Shown here: positions 1-9,565 of the stretch, in pieces | How the letters are laid out: every line of letters begins with the position of its first letter | Position numbering within the stretch: position 1 is the first letter of the stretch | Position numbers and translations under genes: made by a program | DNA from: Bifidobacterium gallicum DSM 20093 = LMG 11596 | GTDB taxonomy: Bacteria; Actinomycetota; Actinomycetes; Actinomycetales; Bifidobacteriaceae | Length of the DNA: 64,000 bases | Assembly (NCBI RefSeq): GCF_000741205.1 | Contig: NZ_JGYW01000011.1 | Location: 1-64,000 of the forward strand | Reading direction: 5' to 3' | Notes under the pieces: model-generated | Told to the model about the DNA's origin: nothing | The model's input: only the letters and a program-made list of their open reading frames with translations | Database searches by the model: none

Positions 1-349
1 AGGTGGCCGAACCGCCATGCGCCTTGCGTTTGAACGCGGGGAAGTCCCCCGTGTGGTTGAAAAAGCTCGAGTACGCGGTTTGCAAATGACGTAGCGCCTG
101 CTGCAATGGTACGCAGGACACGTCGTTGAGGAACGCCAGCCCTTCGCTTTTCTTCCACCCGGTCAGCGCCTTGCCGGTATCCCGGTAGGACACGTTGCGT
201 TGTTCGCGGGTCCACGTTTCGCTACGCAACGCTAACGCCTTGTTGTAGACAAGCCGGACGCACCCCAATGTGCGCCGTAGCAGGTTCTCCTGTCCCGGCG
301 TGGGATAGAAACGGAACCTGTAGGCCCGTTGTGCCCGACACGTTCCCAT
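1..349 (-). CDS. tnpB: TnpB-like RNA-guided nuclease / OrfB transposase, N-terminal part
   Basis: Reading from an ATG at 349 gives a protein beginning MGTCRAQRAYRFRFYPTPGQ, followed by LLRRTLGCVRLVYNKAL, SYRDTGKALTGWKK and NHTGDFPAFKRKAHGGSAT. This is the N-terminal domain pattern of IS605 OrfB/TnpB proteins (RFRFYPTP, R-x-VYN, FPxFKxK). TnpB proteins act as RNA-guided nucleases that help keep their element in place. About 116 residues are present and the catalytic RuvC part lies beyond the window edge, so activity cannot be judged. I see no clear ribosome-binding site before the ATG. A longer open frame at 222-434 is in another phase and is a shadow. Confidence 0.75.
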   Translation of the reverse strand, partial: MGTCRAQRAYRFRFYPTPGQENLLRRTLGCVRLVYNKALALRSETWTREQRNVSYRDTGKALTGWKKSEGLAFLNDVSCVPLQQALRHLQTAYSSFFNHTGDFPAFKRKAHGGSAT

Positions 350-350
350 G

Positions 351-380
351 TTTGTTATTACACCACCATAGAATAACAAA
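351..380. repeat. 9-bp inverted repeat at the IS end
   Basis: TTTGTTATT (351-359) and AATAACAAA (372-380) can form a hairpin with a 12-nt loop. It lies between the tnpB start and the truncated surface gene. Such hairpins mark the ends of IS200/IS605 elements, but a transcription terminator is an alternative. Confidence 0.5.
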
Positions 381-391
381 CATAAACTCGG

Positions 392-1216
392 CTAACTGCC
401 GCCTACAGAGACGGGAGTCTGCGCCGAGAAACAAAGATCAACACCACCAAGACGTTGTTCGATTTCTCGCATCGTGTAACAATGCTCGCCAACATCGCTT
501 GTGGTGAAGAACAATGCGCCGAAGCGTACGAGGCCATCATCACTGTTCGATGCCGTACGCACTATTGTGCCTGAACCATCTTGCAACACGAATGCGAACT
601 CGGCTTGGCGAAGCGGCCTGTCGTTCAGGATCTTGCGCGCCTGTACGTGCACACTCAACGCATCCGTACGCCGGGCTGCCGCCGTCATCAAGGCTCCACG
701 GGTCCCCTGTTGTGTGGCCAGACGTCCCTGATCCTCATATTGGGCCACAAGATGTAAAGCGCCATCCGACGCATCCACACTATTGATCAACGAAAAGGAC
801 TCGGGAACCCCATCGCCATCCGTATCCGTTTCATAGGTCAGGCCGTGCAACACCGCCCTGTCGGGCAGCACTATCGAATTATCCCCTTTGGGCTGCCATC
901 CTATGAACGTCGCTCCATCCTTGCGCATGTGGGATTTGGGCAACGTGGTGGTTGGCACTGTCGGCAAACCCGTTCTTTGGCCGGTTTGTGCATCCAATTG
1001 GTATTCGGCTGTGACGATGGCATCATCCGCCATCATTCCGGCACCGTCGCCGGCTTCAAATACCACGCGCGCTTGGTCTGTGCTCGTGGTGTGGCGTTGC
1101 AACGCATCCGCACCGATTTGCGCTTGCCACGCCAACGCTGGATGCGCGAACAATCCCAGAATCATAGCCATCACAGCTACAACAACCGCCAGTACACCAT
1201 ACTTACGCCCACGCAT
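392..1216 (-). pseudogene. secreted surface protein, 3' end lost at the IS
   Basis: The start at 1216 gives a clear signal peptide (MRGRKYG, a hydrophobic stretch, cleavage near ALAW). An earlier in-frame ATG at 1300 would put 28 extra residues before that signal. The body has an InlB-like stretch ending ATFIGW, then a Spy0128/pilin-type isopeptide domain (LSVHVQARKIL, AEFAFVLQD, GLVRFGALFF, VGEHCYTMREIE). The frame then reads DLCFSAQTPVSVGGS and stops at 392, before the end of the domain and without any LPXTG motif or membrane anchor. About 274 residues remain. I infer a sortase-anchored or pilus-related protein truncated by the adjacent element; it cannot be wall-anchored as encoded. Confidence 0.65.
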
Positions 1217-1390
1217 GGCAAACCCCCATGAGTTTCCCTTACACCTCTCCCCGTATCGATTGACACTGATCGATAGACCCGACCCCTTTGCCGGATACAT
1301 TCATCATATGGGACGACGGGGGGATATGCAAAGAATTCCTTGGTGTGGACTGCATTGTTCCGATACGGATACCACCAATATGCAAGATGA

Positions 1391-1415
1391 CCCCAATTCC
1401 TTGCAAGAATTGGGG
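1391..1415 (-). terminator. hairpin downstream of greA
   Basis: A 9-bp stem, CCCCAATTC / GAATTGGGG, has a 7-nt loop and lies about 40 nt after the greA stop on the minus strand. There is no strong T-run, so it is a likely but not certain terminator. Confidence 0.5.
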
Positions 1416-1451
1416 CCATCTGGTACGGGTTTGTACATGCGTGCCTTGGGA

Positions 1452-1937
1452 TTACAACGGCTTGGATTCCTTGATGACGACTTTCATCTCGCGGCCATTC
1501 GGCAGTGTATAGGAGACGGTATCGCCGACTTTGGCGCCCATGATGGCTGCACCGACCGGCGAGTCGGGGCTGATCACGTCAATATCGGTGGCTACGGCAA
1601 TATCTCGCGAACCAATGACATACGTCATTTCATTGCCGCCCAAATCAATCGTCACGACCGACCCGTTACCGACCACGCCAGCTTCGGGGGCTTCAATGAT
1701 TTTGGCATTGCGCAACTTGACAATCAGCTCGTTGATACGCCCTTCATTCTTGCCCTGCTCTTCACGGGCCGCCTGGTAGCCGCCGTTCTCCGACAGGTCA
1801 CCTTCAGCACGTGCCGCCGCGATACGTTCGGTGATTTCGTCACGATACTCACCTTGACGCCACGTCAACTCTTCCTGCAGCTTGTCCACTGCATCTTGCG
1901 TCAGCAGCACAACTTTTTCTTCCACTTCATCTGCCAT
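1452..1937 (-). CDS. greA: transcription elongation factor GreA
   Basis: This 161-residue protein has the usual GreA length and layout. The N-terminal coiled-coil runs from LTQDAVDKLQEEL through EITERIAAARAEGDLSENGGYQAAREEQ, carrying the conserved acidic tip (DLSENGGY). The C-terminal FKBP-like domain includes YVIGS, SPDSPVGAAIMGAKVGDTV and the terminal VVIKE. GreA enters the RNA polymerase secondary channel and stimulates cleavage of backtracked transcripts. The start at 1937 is preceded by GAGGA. An FKBP isomerase gene lies 100 nt upstream on the same strand with a hairpin between, so the two are probably separate transcripts. Confidence 0.96.
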   Translation of the reverse strand: MADEVEEKVVLLTQDAVDKLQEELTWRQGEYRDEITERIAAARAEGDLSENGGYQAAREEQGKNEGRINELIVKLRNAKIIEAPEAGVVGNGSVVTIDLGGNEMTYVIGSRDIAVATDIDVISPDSPVGAAIMGAKVGDTVSYTLPNGREMKVVIKESKPL

Positions 1938-1967
1938 GGTTCCTCCTCACAACAATGTGCATTTCAA

Positions 1968-2000
1968 GACGCCGCCGTGCATGAAAGCATCGGCGGCGTC
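1968..2000 (-). terminator. hairpin between the FKBP gene and greA
   Basis: GACGCCGCCG (1968-1977) pairs with CGGCGGCGTC (1991-2000). The loop can pair further (TGC/GCA). It sits directly after the FKBP gene on the minus strand. Confidence 0.55.
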
Positions 2001-2039
2001 AACAATCATGATGATTTCTGATCAACCCCGCATCGCGGT

Positions 2040-2447
2040 TCAGCGCGTGGCGATGATATCGACCACGAACACGAGCGTATCGCCGCCGCCAATTCCAGCC
2101 TGCGGAACGCCACGCGAACCATACCCATATTCAGGCGGAATGGAAATCAGCAGTCGCGATCCAACATTATGTCCTGGAATGGAACGGTCCCAACCCTGGA
2201 TGACCTGCCCAATGCCAATGCCAAAACTGGTGGGATCATGACGAGCGAAACTCGAGTCAAACGGCTCAGGATTGCCCCACACCTGACCCTGATAGTTCAC
2301 GGTGATCGTGTCGCCGCGACGTACCACGGGACCATGGCCTTCCACAACCTCAATGACCTTGAGTCCTGCCGGAGCTGCGGCCGGCGGGAACGTGATTTGC
2401 GGATCCCCACCGAATTCCGCCGCCACCTGTGGCATTTCAGCTGTCAT
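2040..2447 (-). CDS. FKBP-type peptidyl-prolyl cis-trans isomerase
   Basis: The start at 2447 (MTAEMPQVAAEFGG) has a strong site, GGAGG with 5 nt before ATG. The longer open frame from 2492 lacks one. The 135-residue protein is a single FKBP domain: GDTITVNYQGQVWG, FDSSFARHDP, FGIGIGQVIQGWDRSIPG, SRLLISIPPEYGYGSRG and GGGDTLVFVVDIIA. These cover the usual aromatic active-site residues. It has no signal peptide or membrane segment, so it is probably a cytoplasmic folding catalyst. Confidence 0.93.
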   Translation of the reverse strand: MTAEMPQVAAEFGGDPQITFPPAAAPAGLKVIEVVEGHGPVVRRGDTITVNYQGQVWGNPEPFDSSFARHDPTSFGIGIGQVIQGWDRSIPGHNVGSRLLISIPPEYGYGSRGVPQAGIGGGDTLVFVVDIIATR

Positions 2448-2556
2448 TTGTCCTCCTTGTATCCTTGCCATATTCTGGCAAAACCATAGCACCTAGTGAA
2501 GTCCAGGCTGCTGAAGGTTAGCTGGAAACCACGGCAACAGCATCTTAGATTGGCGC

Positions 2557-3165
2557 TCAGGCCACAGCTGCCATCATGCTGGCCAGGACCATACCTCCAA
2601 GGACCGCCAGCAGCACTGTGACAACGCCGATGATGATGGCGGCGATGCGATACTTGGCCAAACGTGGTGTGATTGTGACTGCCACAAAGAATGCGCACAG
2701 GCCAAGCACAGCCCCGTTGATTGCCGCCGTGGTCGTGGCTTGTGAGGTCAATGCGGGTTCGCCCACGCGCACGAGGATGCTGTTCATGATGCCGAGCACC
2801 ACCCATACGGTCCATACGGCAAACGCGATAGCGCCAATAATCGCATAAATCAATGGTTGAATCTTGGCATTCAGTCGATATGCAAATGATTCAGCGCACC
2901 ACAGCAGCGCAAACCCCACAACATAGGCGAATGCCACAGATAGCAGCATGGCCACAGCAGCCCACGGTAGCAACGGGAACACACCCGGCTGCAAGGTGGT
3001 ATAAATCGGCGCACTGATTAATTCGCCAATGCACAAGGCGGCCGCCACGAGGATGGCTTGCACCAGCATGATCGGTAAACCGGAGCGTTCGTCGCGTGTC
3101 ACTGCCATGCGCGATGAGCGCTCAGAAGTCGTGGAGCCTTTGGTCAATTGTGTTGAAGCGTTCAT
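2557..3165 (-). CDS. conserved membrane protein, five predicted TM segments
   Basis: I do not recognise a family. The start at 3165 (MNASTQLTKG) has GGTGG 8 nt upstream. The longer open frame to 3402 would run through the tRNA-Leu gene and is rejected. The 202-residue protein has about 35 hydrophilic residues, then five hydrophobic stretches (LPIMLVQAILVAAAL; the segment around FAYVVGFALLW; IIGAIAFAVWTVWVVLG; INGAVLGLCAFFVAV; IIIGVVTVLLAVLGGMVLA). The location fits a small integral membrane protein of unknown role. It lies between the tRNA and the FKBP gene on the same strand. Confidence 0.7.
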   Translation of the reverse strand: MNASTQLTKGSTTSERSSRMAVTRDERSGLPIMLVQAILVAAALCIGELISAPIYTTLQPGVFPLLPWAAVAMLLSVAFAYVVGFALLWCAESFAYRLNAKIQPLIYAIIGAIAFAVWTVWVVLGIMNSILVRVGEPALTSQATTTAAINGAVLGLCAFFVAVTITPRLAKYRIAAIIIGVVTVLLAVLGGMVLASMMAAVA

Positions 3166-3292
3166 GTCATTCCACCCAAATCGCGTCAGAAATCCGGTAT
3201 TGGTTCGGATTGTATATCCGTCGGGCAGTGTAAGGGGCAAATGATTCATCAGCGTTACAGAAACGCTACAACCATGTGCAGCAATAGCAAGG

Positions 3293-3371
3293 TGCCCCTG
3301 GCGGGACTCGAACCCGCAAGCCGAAGCGGTCGATTTTAAGTCGACTGCGTATACCATTTCGCCACAGGGGC
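3293..3371 (-). tRNA. tRNA-Leu (anticodon UAA)
   Basis: On the minus strand the acceptor GCCCCTG (from 3371) pairs with CAGGGGC before discriminator A at 3293. The anticodon stem GTCGA/TCGAC encloses CTTAAAA, giving anticodon TAA. A variable arm (CGCTTCGGC) typical of leucine tRNAs and a GGTTCGAGTCC T-loop follow. The terminal CCA is not fully encoded (ACC then T). Confidence 0.95.
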
Positions 3372-3475
3372 TTGGCCACATCCATGCGCGGCCGTGAGCC
3401 ATTATGCCACGAAATCCGCTTCAGGTCGAACGTGTCGGCCCGGCGCACATGTGGCAGGTCAAAAACAGCGAACTA

Positions 3476-4549
3476 TTACAGGCCATTCGCAAGCAGGCGA
3501 TGACCCAAATCAAGCACAATACCGTCGAGCAGACCATGTTCGCTGGCGATAAACGAGTCAAGCTGTTGGCCATGGTCATCATAGGCGGCTTGGCCAATGC
3601 GGTCCAACACTCGCGTAAGCACCACGGCGCCACCGCCGACCACATCGATACGCCCCGGATGGATCGTCTTGAATGTGGCACGTTGTGCGCGAGTCATATG
3701 CAGGAACGTGTCATCCGTAGCGAATGCCGATTCAAAATCAACGCGCACACCATCAACTTTCGTATGGTCATAAGTCTGCAGACCCATGGCCAAGGCCGTC
3801 ATCGTCGTCACGGTACCCGACACACCAATAATCGTATGCGCCTTGCCGATGGGTACCACCGCGCAGGCTTCGTCAATATGACGATCCACATCATCCATGG
3901 CATCATCAATCTGCGAAGCGGTGGGCGGGTCAGAAACAAGATGGCGTTCCGTCATGCGCACCGATCCGACATTCATCGAATACGCCGCCACCACCTCAGT
4001 CGCCGGCGCACTGACACCATCGCCACCGAGTACCAATTCAGTCGATCCGCCGCCCAAATCAATGACAATATACGGCGGTTGCGCGTCAGGATTGGTCAGT
4101 GTGCCCGTAGCCGCAAGGAAACTCAATCGCGCTTCTTCCGTGCCTGGAATCACTTCAGGACGAACCCCAAGGATCGATTCGACCGTGCGTTCAAACTCCT
4201 CACGGTTTTGGGCATCCCTGGTGGCCGATGTGGCCACAAACCGCAATGCGTCAACATGGTGTTCACTTAAGATTTGCGCAAATTCACGGCATGCCGCGTA
4301 CGTGCGTTCGAGCGCTTCGTCAGCAAACCGGTGCGTCTGATCCACGCCTTGGCCCAAGCGCACGACACGCAACACACGAGGCACCACATCGGTCATGCCC
4401 TGCTCATCAATACGCGCAATCTTGAGTCGAATGGAATTGGTACCACAATCAATACCCGCCACAGTTACGGCATGACCGGACGTGGTGGCACACTCGGCGG
4501 CATCCTGTTGCACATTGCCATCCATAGGCTGATCGCAGCCCATGCTCAT
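3476..4549 (-). CDS. ppx: Ppx/GppA phosphatase family protein (exopolyphosphatase-like)
   Basis: The 357-residue protein has the ASKHA-type nucleotide-binding signatures of Ppx/GppA: AGIDCGTNSIRLKIARI near residue 32 and VIDLGGGSTELVLG in the middle, plus ATSATRDAQN and GVSGTVTTMTAL. Family members hydrolyse terminal phosphates from polyphosphate or pppGpp. It is the short form without the C-terminal HD-like domain of E. coli Ppx. GGAGGA lies before the ATG at 4549. It follows the DUF501 and DivIC-like genes on the same strand, a common actinobacterial arrangement. Confidence 0.9.
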   Translation of the reverse strand: MSMGCDQPMDGNVQQDAAECATTSGHAVTVAGIDCGTNSIRLKIARIDEQGMTDVVPRVLRVVRLGQGVDQTHRFADEALERTYAACREFAQILSEHHVDALRFVATSATRDAQNREEFERTVESILGVRPEVIPGTEEARLSFLAATGTLTNPDAQPPYIVIDLGGGSTELVLGGDGVSAPATEVVAAYSMNVGSVRMTERHLVSDPPTASQIDDAMDDVDRHIDEACAVVPIGKAHTIIGVSGTVTTMTALAMGLQTYDHTKVDGVRVDFESAFATDDTFLHMTRAQRATFKTIHPGRIDVVGGGAVVLTRVLDRIGQAAYDDHGQQLDSFIASEHGLLDGIVLDLGHRLLANGL

Positions 4550-4703
4550 AACGACTCCTCCTCGAATTTGCTATTGGTCACATCGCAAACATGCCGGACG
4601 CATACCTACCCATCATAAAAACGGGTATGCCGCGTTCACCTGCTGCGATGCCCATCAAGAACCGGCCCACCGCGATGGAGTATCCATATCTGCAGTGTGC
4701 TGA

Positions 4704-5300
4704 TTATTGTTCACAACGGCAGACCTGCGGGTCAAATTCATCACGCGCACGCTCTAGCGCCATATCGCCAATCGGATTGATGCCCGGTCCCATGACCAAT
4801 GTTTGCGCAAGCAACGCATGCAAACATTTGATGCGCGTTGGCAGGCCTCCGGCGCTGATGCCTTCGATATGTTCCTCACTATCTCCAGTGCGCTGCGCCA
4901 AGGCATGGCGGAATGCCAAATAATACTGGTGGGCGCGCTCATACTGCTGTTGCAGCTCTGTATCTTGGGCCAGCATGGTGGTGAACTCAGCCATGACCCC
5001 ATTGGCTTCAAGATGGCTCATGGCCTTGACTGCCACGGGATTGGTCAAATAACACGTCGTGGGAAATGGCACGCCACCGGGCAGCAATGGCCTGGTGACA
5101 ACTGCCAACGGCTTGCCACATACGCAGGTCGCTCCCACGGCTTCCATGCCTCGCGGATAGCGCCCCAACTGCTCGTTTACGGTGGCGATTTGTTCTTCGG
5201 TTGCCGGATGTTCCATGATGCGGTCCAACATGGCTGTGGCCTGCTGTGCAATTTGCTCGGTCGTTTCGTTCACTTGCTCTTCCCTGTACTTGACGGTCAT
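4704..5300 (-). CDS. DUF501 domain protein
   Basis: This 198-residue protein matches the DUF501 pattern of actinobacteria next to ppx: GRYPRGMEAVGATCVCGKPLAVVTRPLLPGGVPFPTTCYLT in the N-terminal half and GGLPTRIKCLHALLAQTLVMGPGINPIGD in the C-terminal half. Cysteines occur in CVCG, near TTCYL, in KCLH and in the final CRC. Function is unknown. ATG at 5300 has no good ribosome-binding site, and a GTG at 5273 preceded by AGGGAAG is an alternative start. The gene lies 154 nt upstream of ppx on the same strand. Confidence 0.82.
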   Translation of the reverse strand: MTVKYREEQVNETTEQIAQQATAMLDRIMEHPATEEQIATVNEQLGRYPRGMEAVGATCVCGKPLAVVTRPLLPGGVPFPTTCYLTNPVAVKAMSHLEANGVMAEFTTMLAQDTELQQQYERAHQYYLAFRHALAQRTGDSEEHIEGISAGGLPTRIKCLHALLAQTLVMGPGINPIGDMALERARDEFDPQVCRCEQ

Positions 5301-5382
5301 ACTTCACTGATGACTATTCTTCAGCATATGGTAGCGGCATTATGCGCCATGACGCACGTCACCGCACGCCATTCCTGTTATC

Positions 5383-5919
5383 TCATGGCTGGGGCGTATC
5401 CGACGCATCCTGCTGGGGTGCAGACGCTGGCGTATCGGAGGTGGATGAGGTGTCTTTAGCCTGCTTGCGATCCGCATCCGATTCTTTCAACGCATAGGCC
5501 AATTCGCTATACCAAGGCAACGGCTTGTTGGTGGTGGCACCTGCATCATCATTGTTGGTATCGGTTGGTGCTGGCTGCCCTGTCACGGCTTCGGGATGCT
5601 CAACACGAATCGGTTGTTCGCCTGCAAACACGTATCCCAACCGTTCACGAGCTTGTGCGGTGACATAGGCTTTGTCGTCCCAGCGTTCAATATCGTTTTC
5701 CAACTGTTGTTTTTTGGCAATCAGTGCGGCTTCCTGTTTTTTCAACCCGTTGAGTTCGGAAAGGTCCAACGCATACGTATGGAATGTGGAGACCAATTGG
5801 ATGGCGCCCAACGCGATGATGAACAGTGCAATAAACAAGGCGATAGGACCGCTTCCTTTCGGCTTGGCCGAAGGCTTCTGCATGTTGTGCGAAGACTGGT
5901 TCTTGGTGCGTCTTGTCAT
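5383..5919 (-). CDS. DivIC/FtsB-like septum formation initiator
   Basis: The start at 5919 (MTRRTKNQSSHNMQK) puts a basic cytoplasmic tail before one membrane helix (GPIALFIALFIIALGAIQLV). A short coiled coil follows (LSELNGLKKQEAALIAKKQQLENDIERW), then AYVTAQARERLGYVFAGEQPIRV, the usual DivIC/FtsB signature. The last 60 residues are Ala/Thr/Gln/Asp-rich and look disordered. Family members are bitopic division proteins acting with FtsL and FtsQ. The position between eno and DUF501 is typical of actinobacteria. An in-frame ATG at 5982 would add 21 residues. Confidence 0.85.
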   Translation of the reverse strand: MTRRTKNQSSHNMQKPSAKPKGSGPIALFIALFIIALGAIQLVSTFHTYALDLSELNGLKKQEAALIAKKQQLENDIERWDDKAYVTAQARERLGYVFAGEQPIRVEHPEAVTGQPAPTDTNNDDAGATTNKPLPWYSELAYALKESDADRKQAKDTSSTSDTPASAPQQDASDTPQP

Positions 5920-6024
5920 ATCATTCAACCTACGCGTCACTTGAGACGAGCGCCACTTGGCTGGCGTCCAATGATTACACACCGTCTCAATCCATATTGG
6001 CCGCCGTGCCGCCTAAACATCAAG

Positions 6025-6060
6025 AAGGGACCTGCACCGCTTAAGCGGTGCAGGTCCCTT
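6025..6060 (-). terminator. 36-bp perfect palindrome after eno
   Basis: The two 18-base halves AAGGGACCTGCACCGCTT and AAGCGGTGCAGGTCCCTT form an uninterrupted palindrome about 40 nt past the eno stop. It is a strong hairpin, probably the eno terminator, with a T-rich stretch some bases further on. Confidence 0.75.
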
Positions 6061-6101
6061 GGAATCAGACATCAAGCCGTGCCATCACGGCTTGGGTCGG
6101 A

Positions 6102-7612
<1,511 letters not shown>

Positions 7613-7738
7613 ACACGGGGTGCCCGCACCGAACCCTTAATGTTGGCTGGAATGCTTGAGTATGCACGAAAGCCGGGCGACAGGGGCTGAGATTATACCC
7701 GCGAACCTGATGTAGTTAACCCTACCGGAGGAATTGTC
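7613..7738 (+). promoter_or_regulatory. TPP riboswitch
   Basis: The conserved THI-box elements are visible: ACGGGGTGCCCGCACC at the 5' side (about 7615-7630), GGGGCTGAGATTATACCC (7683-7700) and GAACCTGATGTAGTTAACCC (7703-7722). The aptamer's 3' edge runs directly into GGAGG (7727-7731), the ribosome-binding site of the ATG at 7740. That suggests translational control by sequestration of this site, as in other actinobacterial TPP switches. It predicts repression of the importer when thiamine pyrophosphate is abundant. Confidence 0.93.
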
Positions 7739-7739
7739 C

Positions 7740-8513
7740 ATGACCGGCTTCATGCCCGGCGTGCTCACCGTGCCATATCCAAGTGCACGGCTACACGCCC
7801 TGCCATCCATTGTGAGCAGCCATCACGCTCCCCTGTCCACCATGACATTGAGCGCGGCTGACACTGACGCTTTCCCGTTACAAATGGCGCATGCGTTCAC
7901 ACGACTCGTATCATCTGGCATATTGCTACCCGCCATGGGCGCCAGCGTGCTGCGCGTGCTTATGGGATTGTTGCTCGGCATTGCGGTGGCTGTGCCCTTT
8001 GCCGTGGCTACTGGCATGAGCCGATGGGGTCGTCGTGTGCTCGACCCACCCATCCATATGTTGCGCGCCATACCGTTTCCGGCATTGGCTCCCATATTGA
8101 TCATGCTGATCGGCATTGATGAGGGCATGAAAGTCGTGTTGATCGCCATTGGCGCATTCGCGTTGATTTATGTCAATGTGCGTGACGCCATTGCTGGCAT
8201 CGACCCCAAACTCATTGAAGTGGCACACACTTACGGACTGCCACGTCGCACAGTAATCGGACGCATTATCATTCCGGGCACGCTACCAGGGTTCATGACA
8301 GGCTTGCGTTTCGCCACCACCGTCGCATGGATTGCGTTGGTGACGTGCGAAACCATCAACTGCCAGCAAGGACTCGGCTATGTGCTCTCACGCGCACAGC
8401 AGTTTTCACGCATGGACGAGATGGCCGTATGCATTCTCATCTACGCATTGCTCGGATTGGCCTGCGAAGCCATCGTGACGTTTGCCGAACGTGTCGTATT
8501 GGTCTGGCGCTGA
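7740..8513 (+). CDS. ABC importer permease under TPP control (ThiX-like)
   Basis: The 257-residue protein has the BPD_transp_1 fold: several hydrophobic helices and the EAA-loop region around YVNVRDAIAGIDPKLIEVAHTYGLPRRTVIGRIIIPGTLPGFMTGLRF. It resembles NitT/TauT-type permeases such as ThiX. With the lipoprotein and ATPase behind it and a TPP riboswitch in front, I infer import of thiamine or a pyrimidine precursor. The first 45 residues are a poorly conserved extension. ATG at 7740 is 8 nt after GGAGG; a TTG two codons earlier is too close to it. Confidence 0.85.
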   Translation: MTGFMPGVLTVPYPSARLHALPSIVSSHHAPLSTMTLSAADTDAFPLQMAHAFTRLVSSGILLPAMGASVLRVLMGLLLGIAVAVPFAVATGMSRWGRRVLDPPIHMLRAIPFPALAPILIMLIGIDEGMKVVLIAIGAFALIYVNVRDAIAGIDPKLIEVAHTYGLPRRTVIGRIIIPGTLPGFMTGLRFATTVAWIALVTCETINCQQGLGYVLSRAQQFSRMDEMAVCILIYALLGLACEAIVTFAERVVLVWR

Positions 8514-8549
8514 CCGTTTGCCAGAGAAGAGAACACCTACGAAGGAATC

Positions 8550-9563
8550 ATGATGATCAACCACCCCTTTTTCACCTCGCCCACTACCAAGCGCAAGGGG
8601 CGTACGCTGCGCATGACTTTGGCCGCCCTGTGTGCCACTGCATTGTGTTCTTCATTGCCGGCGTGTGGCACAAACAACCAGGCCAGTGACGAAACCGACA
8701 CGATTCGCGTGGCATACTTGTCCACCGCGAATTATTTGACCACGTTGAAAGACGCCTCGTGGATTGATGAAGCCATGGCACCATACCATGTGCAGTTCCA
8801 AGGCCCGTTCAACCCTCCCACCGACGCCTTCCAGTCGGTGATGGCTGGCGCGTCGGACACGTCCAGCACAGGAACAGGCCATTTCATCAATCTGATCGCT
8901 CAGAATGCGGATTGGACGGCATACGCCATTGAATACTATGACGGTGATTCGCAAGGCATTGTGGCCGCACCGGACTCCGGCATCACCTCAGTAGCCGACC
9001 TGGCAGGCAAACGAATCGGTATCGATACCAAAGGCGCCACGGGAGACTATGTGGTACATGCCGCGTTGGACCATGCGGGATTGCACTATGACGACGTAGA
9101 GACCGTGGAATTAAGCCAGCCCGATTTCCAAGCGGCATTCACGAGCGGACGTATCGACGCGCTCGCCACTTATGACCAAAATCTGGCCGCAGCGATTGCA
9201 ACCCCTGGCGCCAAGCTGATTTGCGACGGCAGCGAATACGATTCGAAGAACGTGAGCATCCATATGGTCGCATCCTCGTTCGCCAATCAGCATCCCGACA
9301 TTGTCAAGAAGCTCTATGAAGCGCTGCGACGCCGTTCCGATGAAGCGGCCAAGGATCCCCAATTCATCTATGACGCCTATACGACATTTGGCGCCAGCGA
9401 CGACATTGTCAACCAAGTCAAGCAGTTTGACGTGCCACACATCATCCCATTGGATGACGAGGGTCGCGCATTGTTGGAAGCCCAAGCGCAACAGTATGTG
9501 GACTTCGGGTTCATCGATGCCAAACCTGACATCGCCGCCCACAGCCTTGATTGCTCGGAGTGA
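8550..9563 (+). CDS. ABC importer substrate-binding lipoprotein (ThiY-like)
   Basis: This 337-residue secreted protein begins with basic residues, a hydrophobic stretch (MTLAALCATALCSSLPACG) and a lipobox-like LPAC, so it should be membrane-anchored through that Cys. The mature part follows the NMT1/ThiY-like periplasmic-binding pattern: IRVAYLSTANYLTTLKDASW, FNPPTDAFQSVMAG, VADLAGKRIGIDTKGATGDYVVHAAL and FTSGRIDALATYDQNLA. It probably binds a thiamine-related pyrimidine; the ligand is inferred from the riboswitch. AAGGA precedes two adjacent ATGs at 8550 and 8553; the second has better spacing. Confidence 0.87.
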   Translation: MMINHPFFTSPTTKRKGRTLRMTLAALCATALCSSLPACGTNNQASDETDTIRVAYLSTANYLTTLKDASWIDEAMAPYHVQFQGPFNPPTDAFQSVMAGASDTSSTGTGHFINLIAQNADWTAYAIEYYDGDSQGIVAAPDSGITSVADLAGKRIGIDTKGATGDYVVHAALDHAGLHYDDVETVELSQPDFQAAFTSGRIDALATYDQNLAAAIATPGAKLICDGSEYDSKNVSIHMVASSFANQHPDIVKKLYEALRRRSDEAAKDPQFIYDAYTTFGASDDIVNQVKQFDVPHIIPLDDEGRALLEAQAQQYVDFGFIDAKPDIAAHSLDCSE

Positions 9564-9565
9564 CG

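Larger units (their letters stand above)
1..390 (-). mobile_element. IS200/IS605-type element, one end (partial)
   Basis: The window opens inside a tnpB-like gene on the minus strand. Just upstream of its start is a 9-bp inverted repeat (351-359 and 372-380, 12-nt loop), which resembles the subterminal hairpins found at IS200/IS605 ends. Next to it, the surface-protein gene read from 1216 stops abruptly inside a recognisable domain, as expected if the element inserted there. The exact boundary, between about 380 and 400, is inferred. No tnpA is visible, because the rest of the element lies outside the window. Confidence 0.6.

Noticed and set aside
888-2021. 377-codon open frame across greA and the truncated surface gene
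   Set aside because: It crosses two genes and a hairpin on the opposite strand and has no recognisable domain.
3165-3402. N-terminal extension of the membrane protein through tRNA-Leu
   Set aside because: The extension would be translated from the tRNA gene; a good start with a ribosome-binding site lies at 3165.
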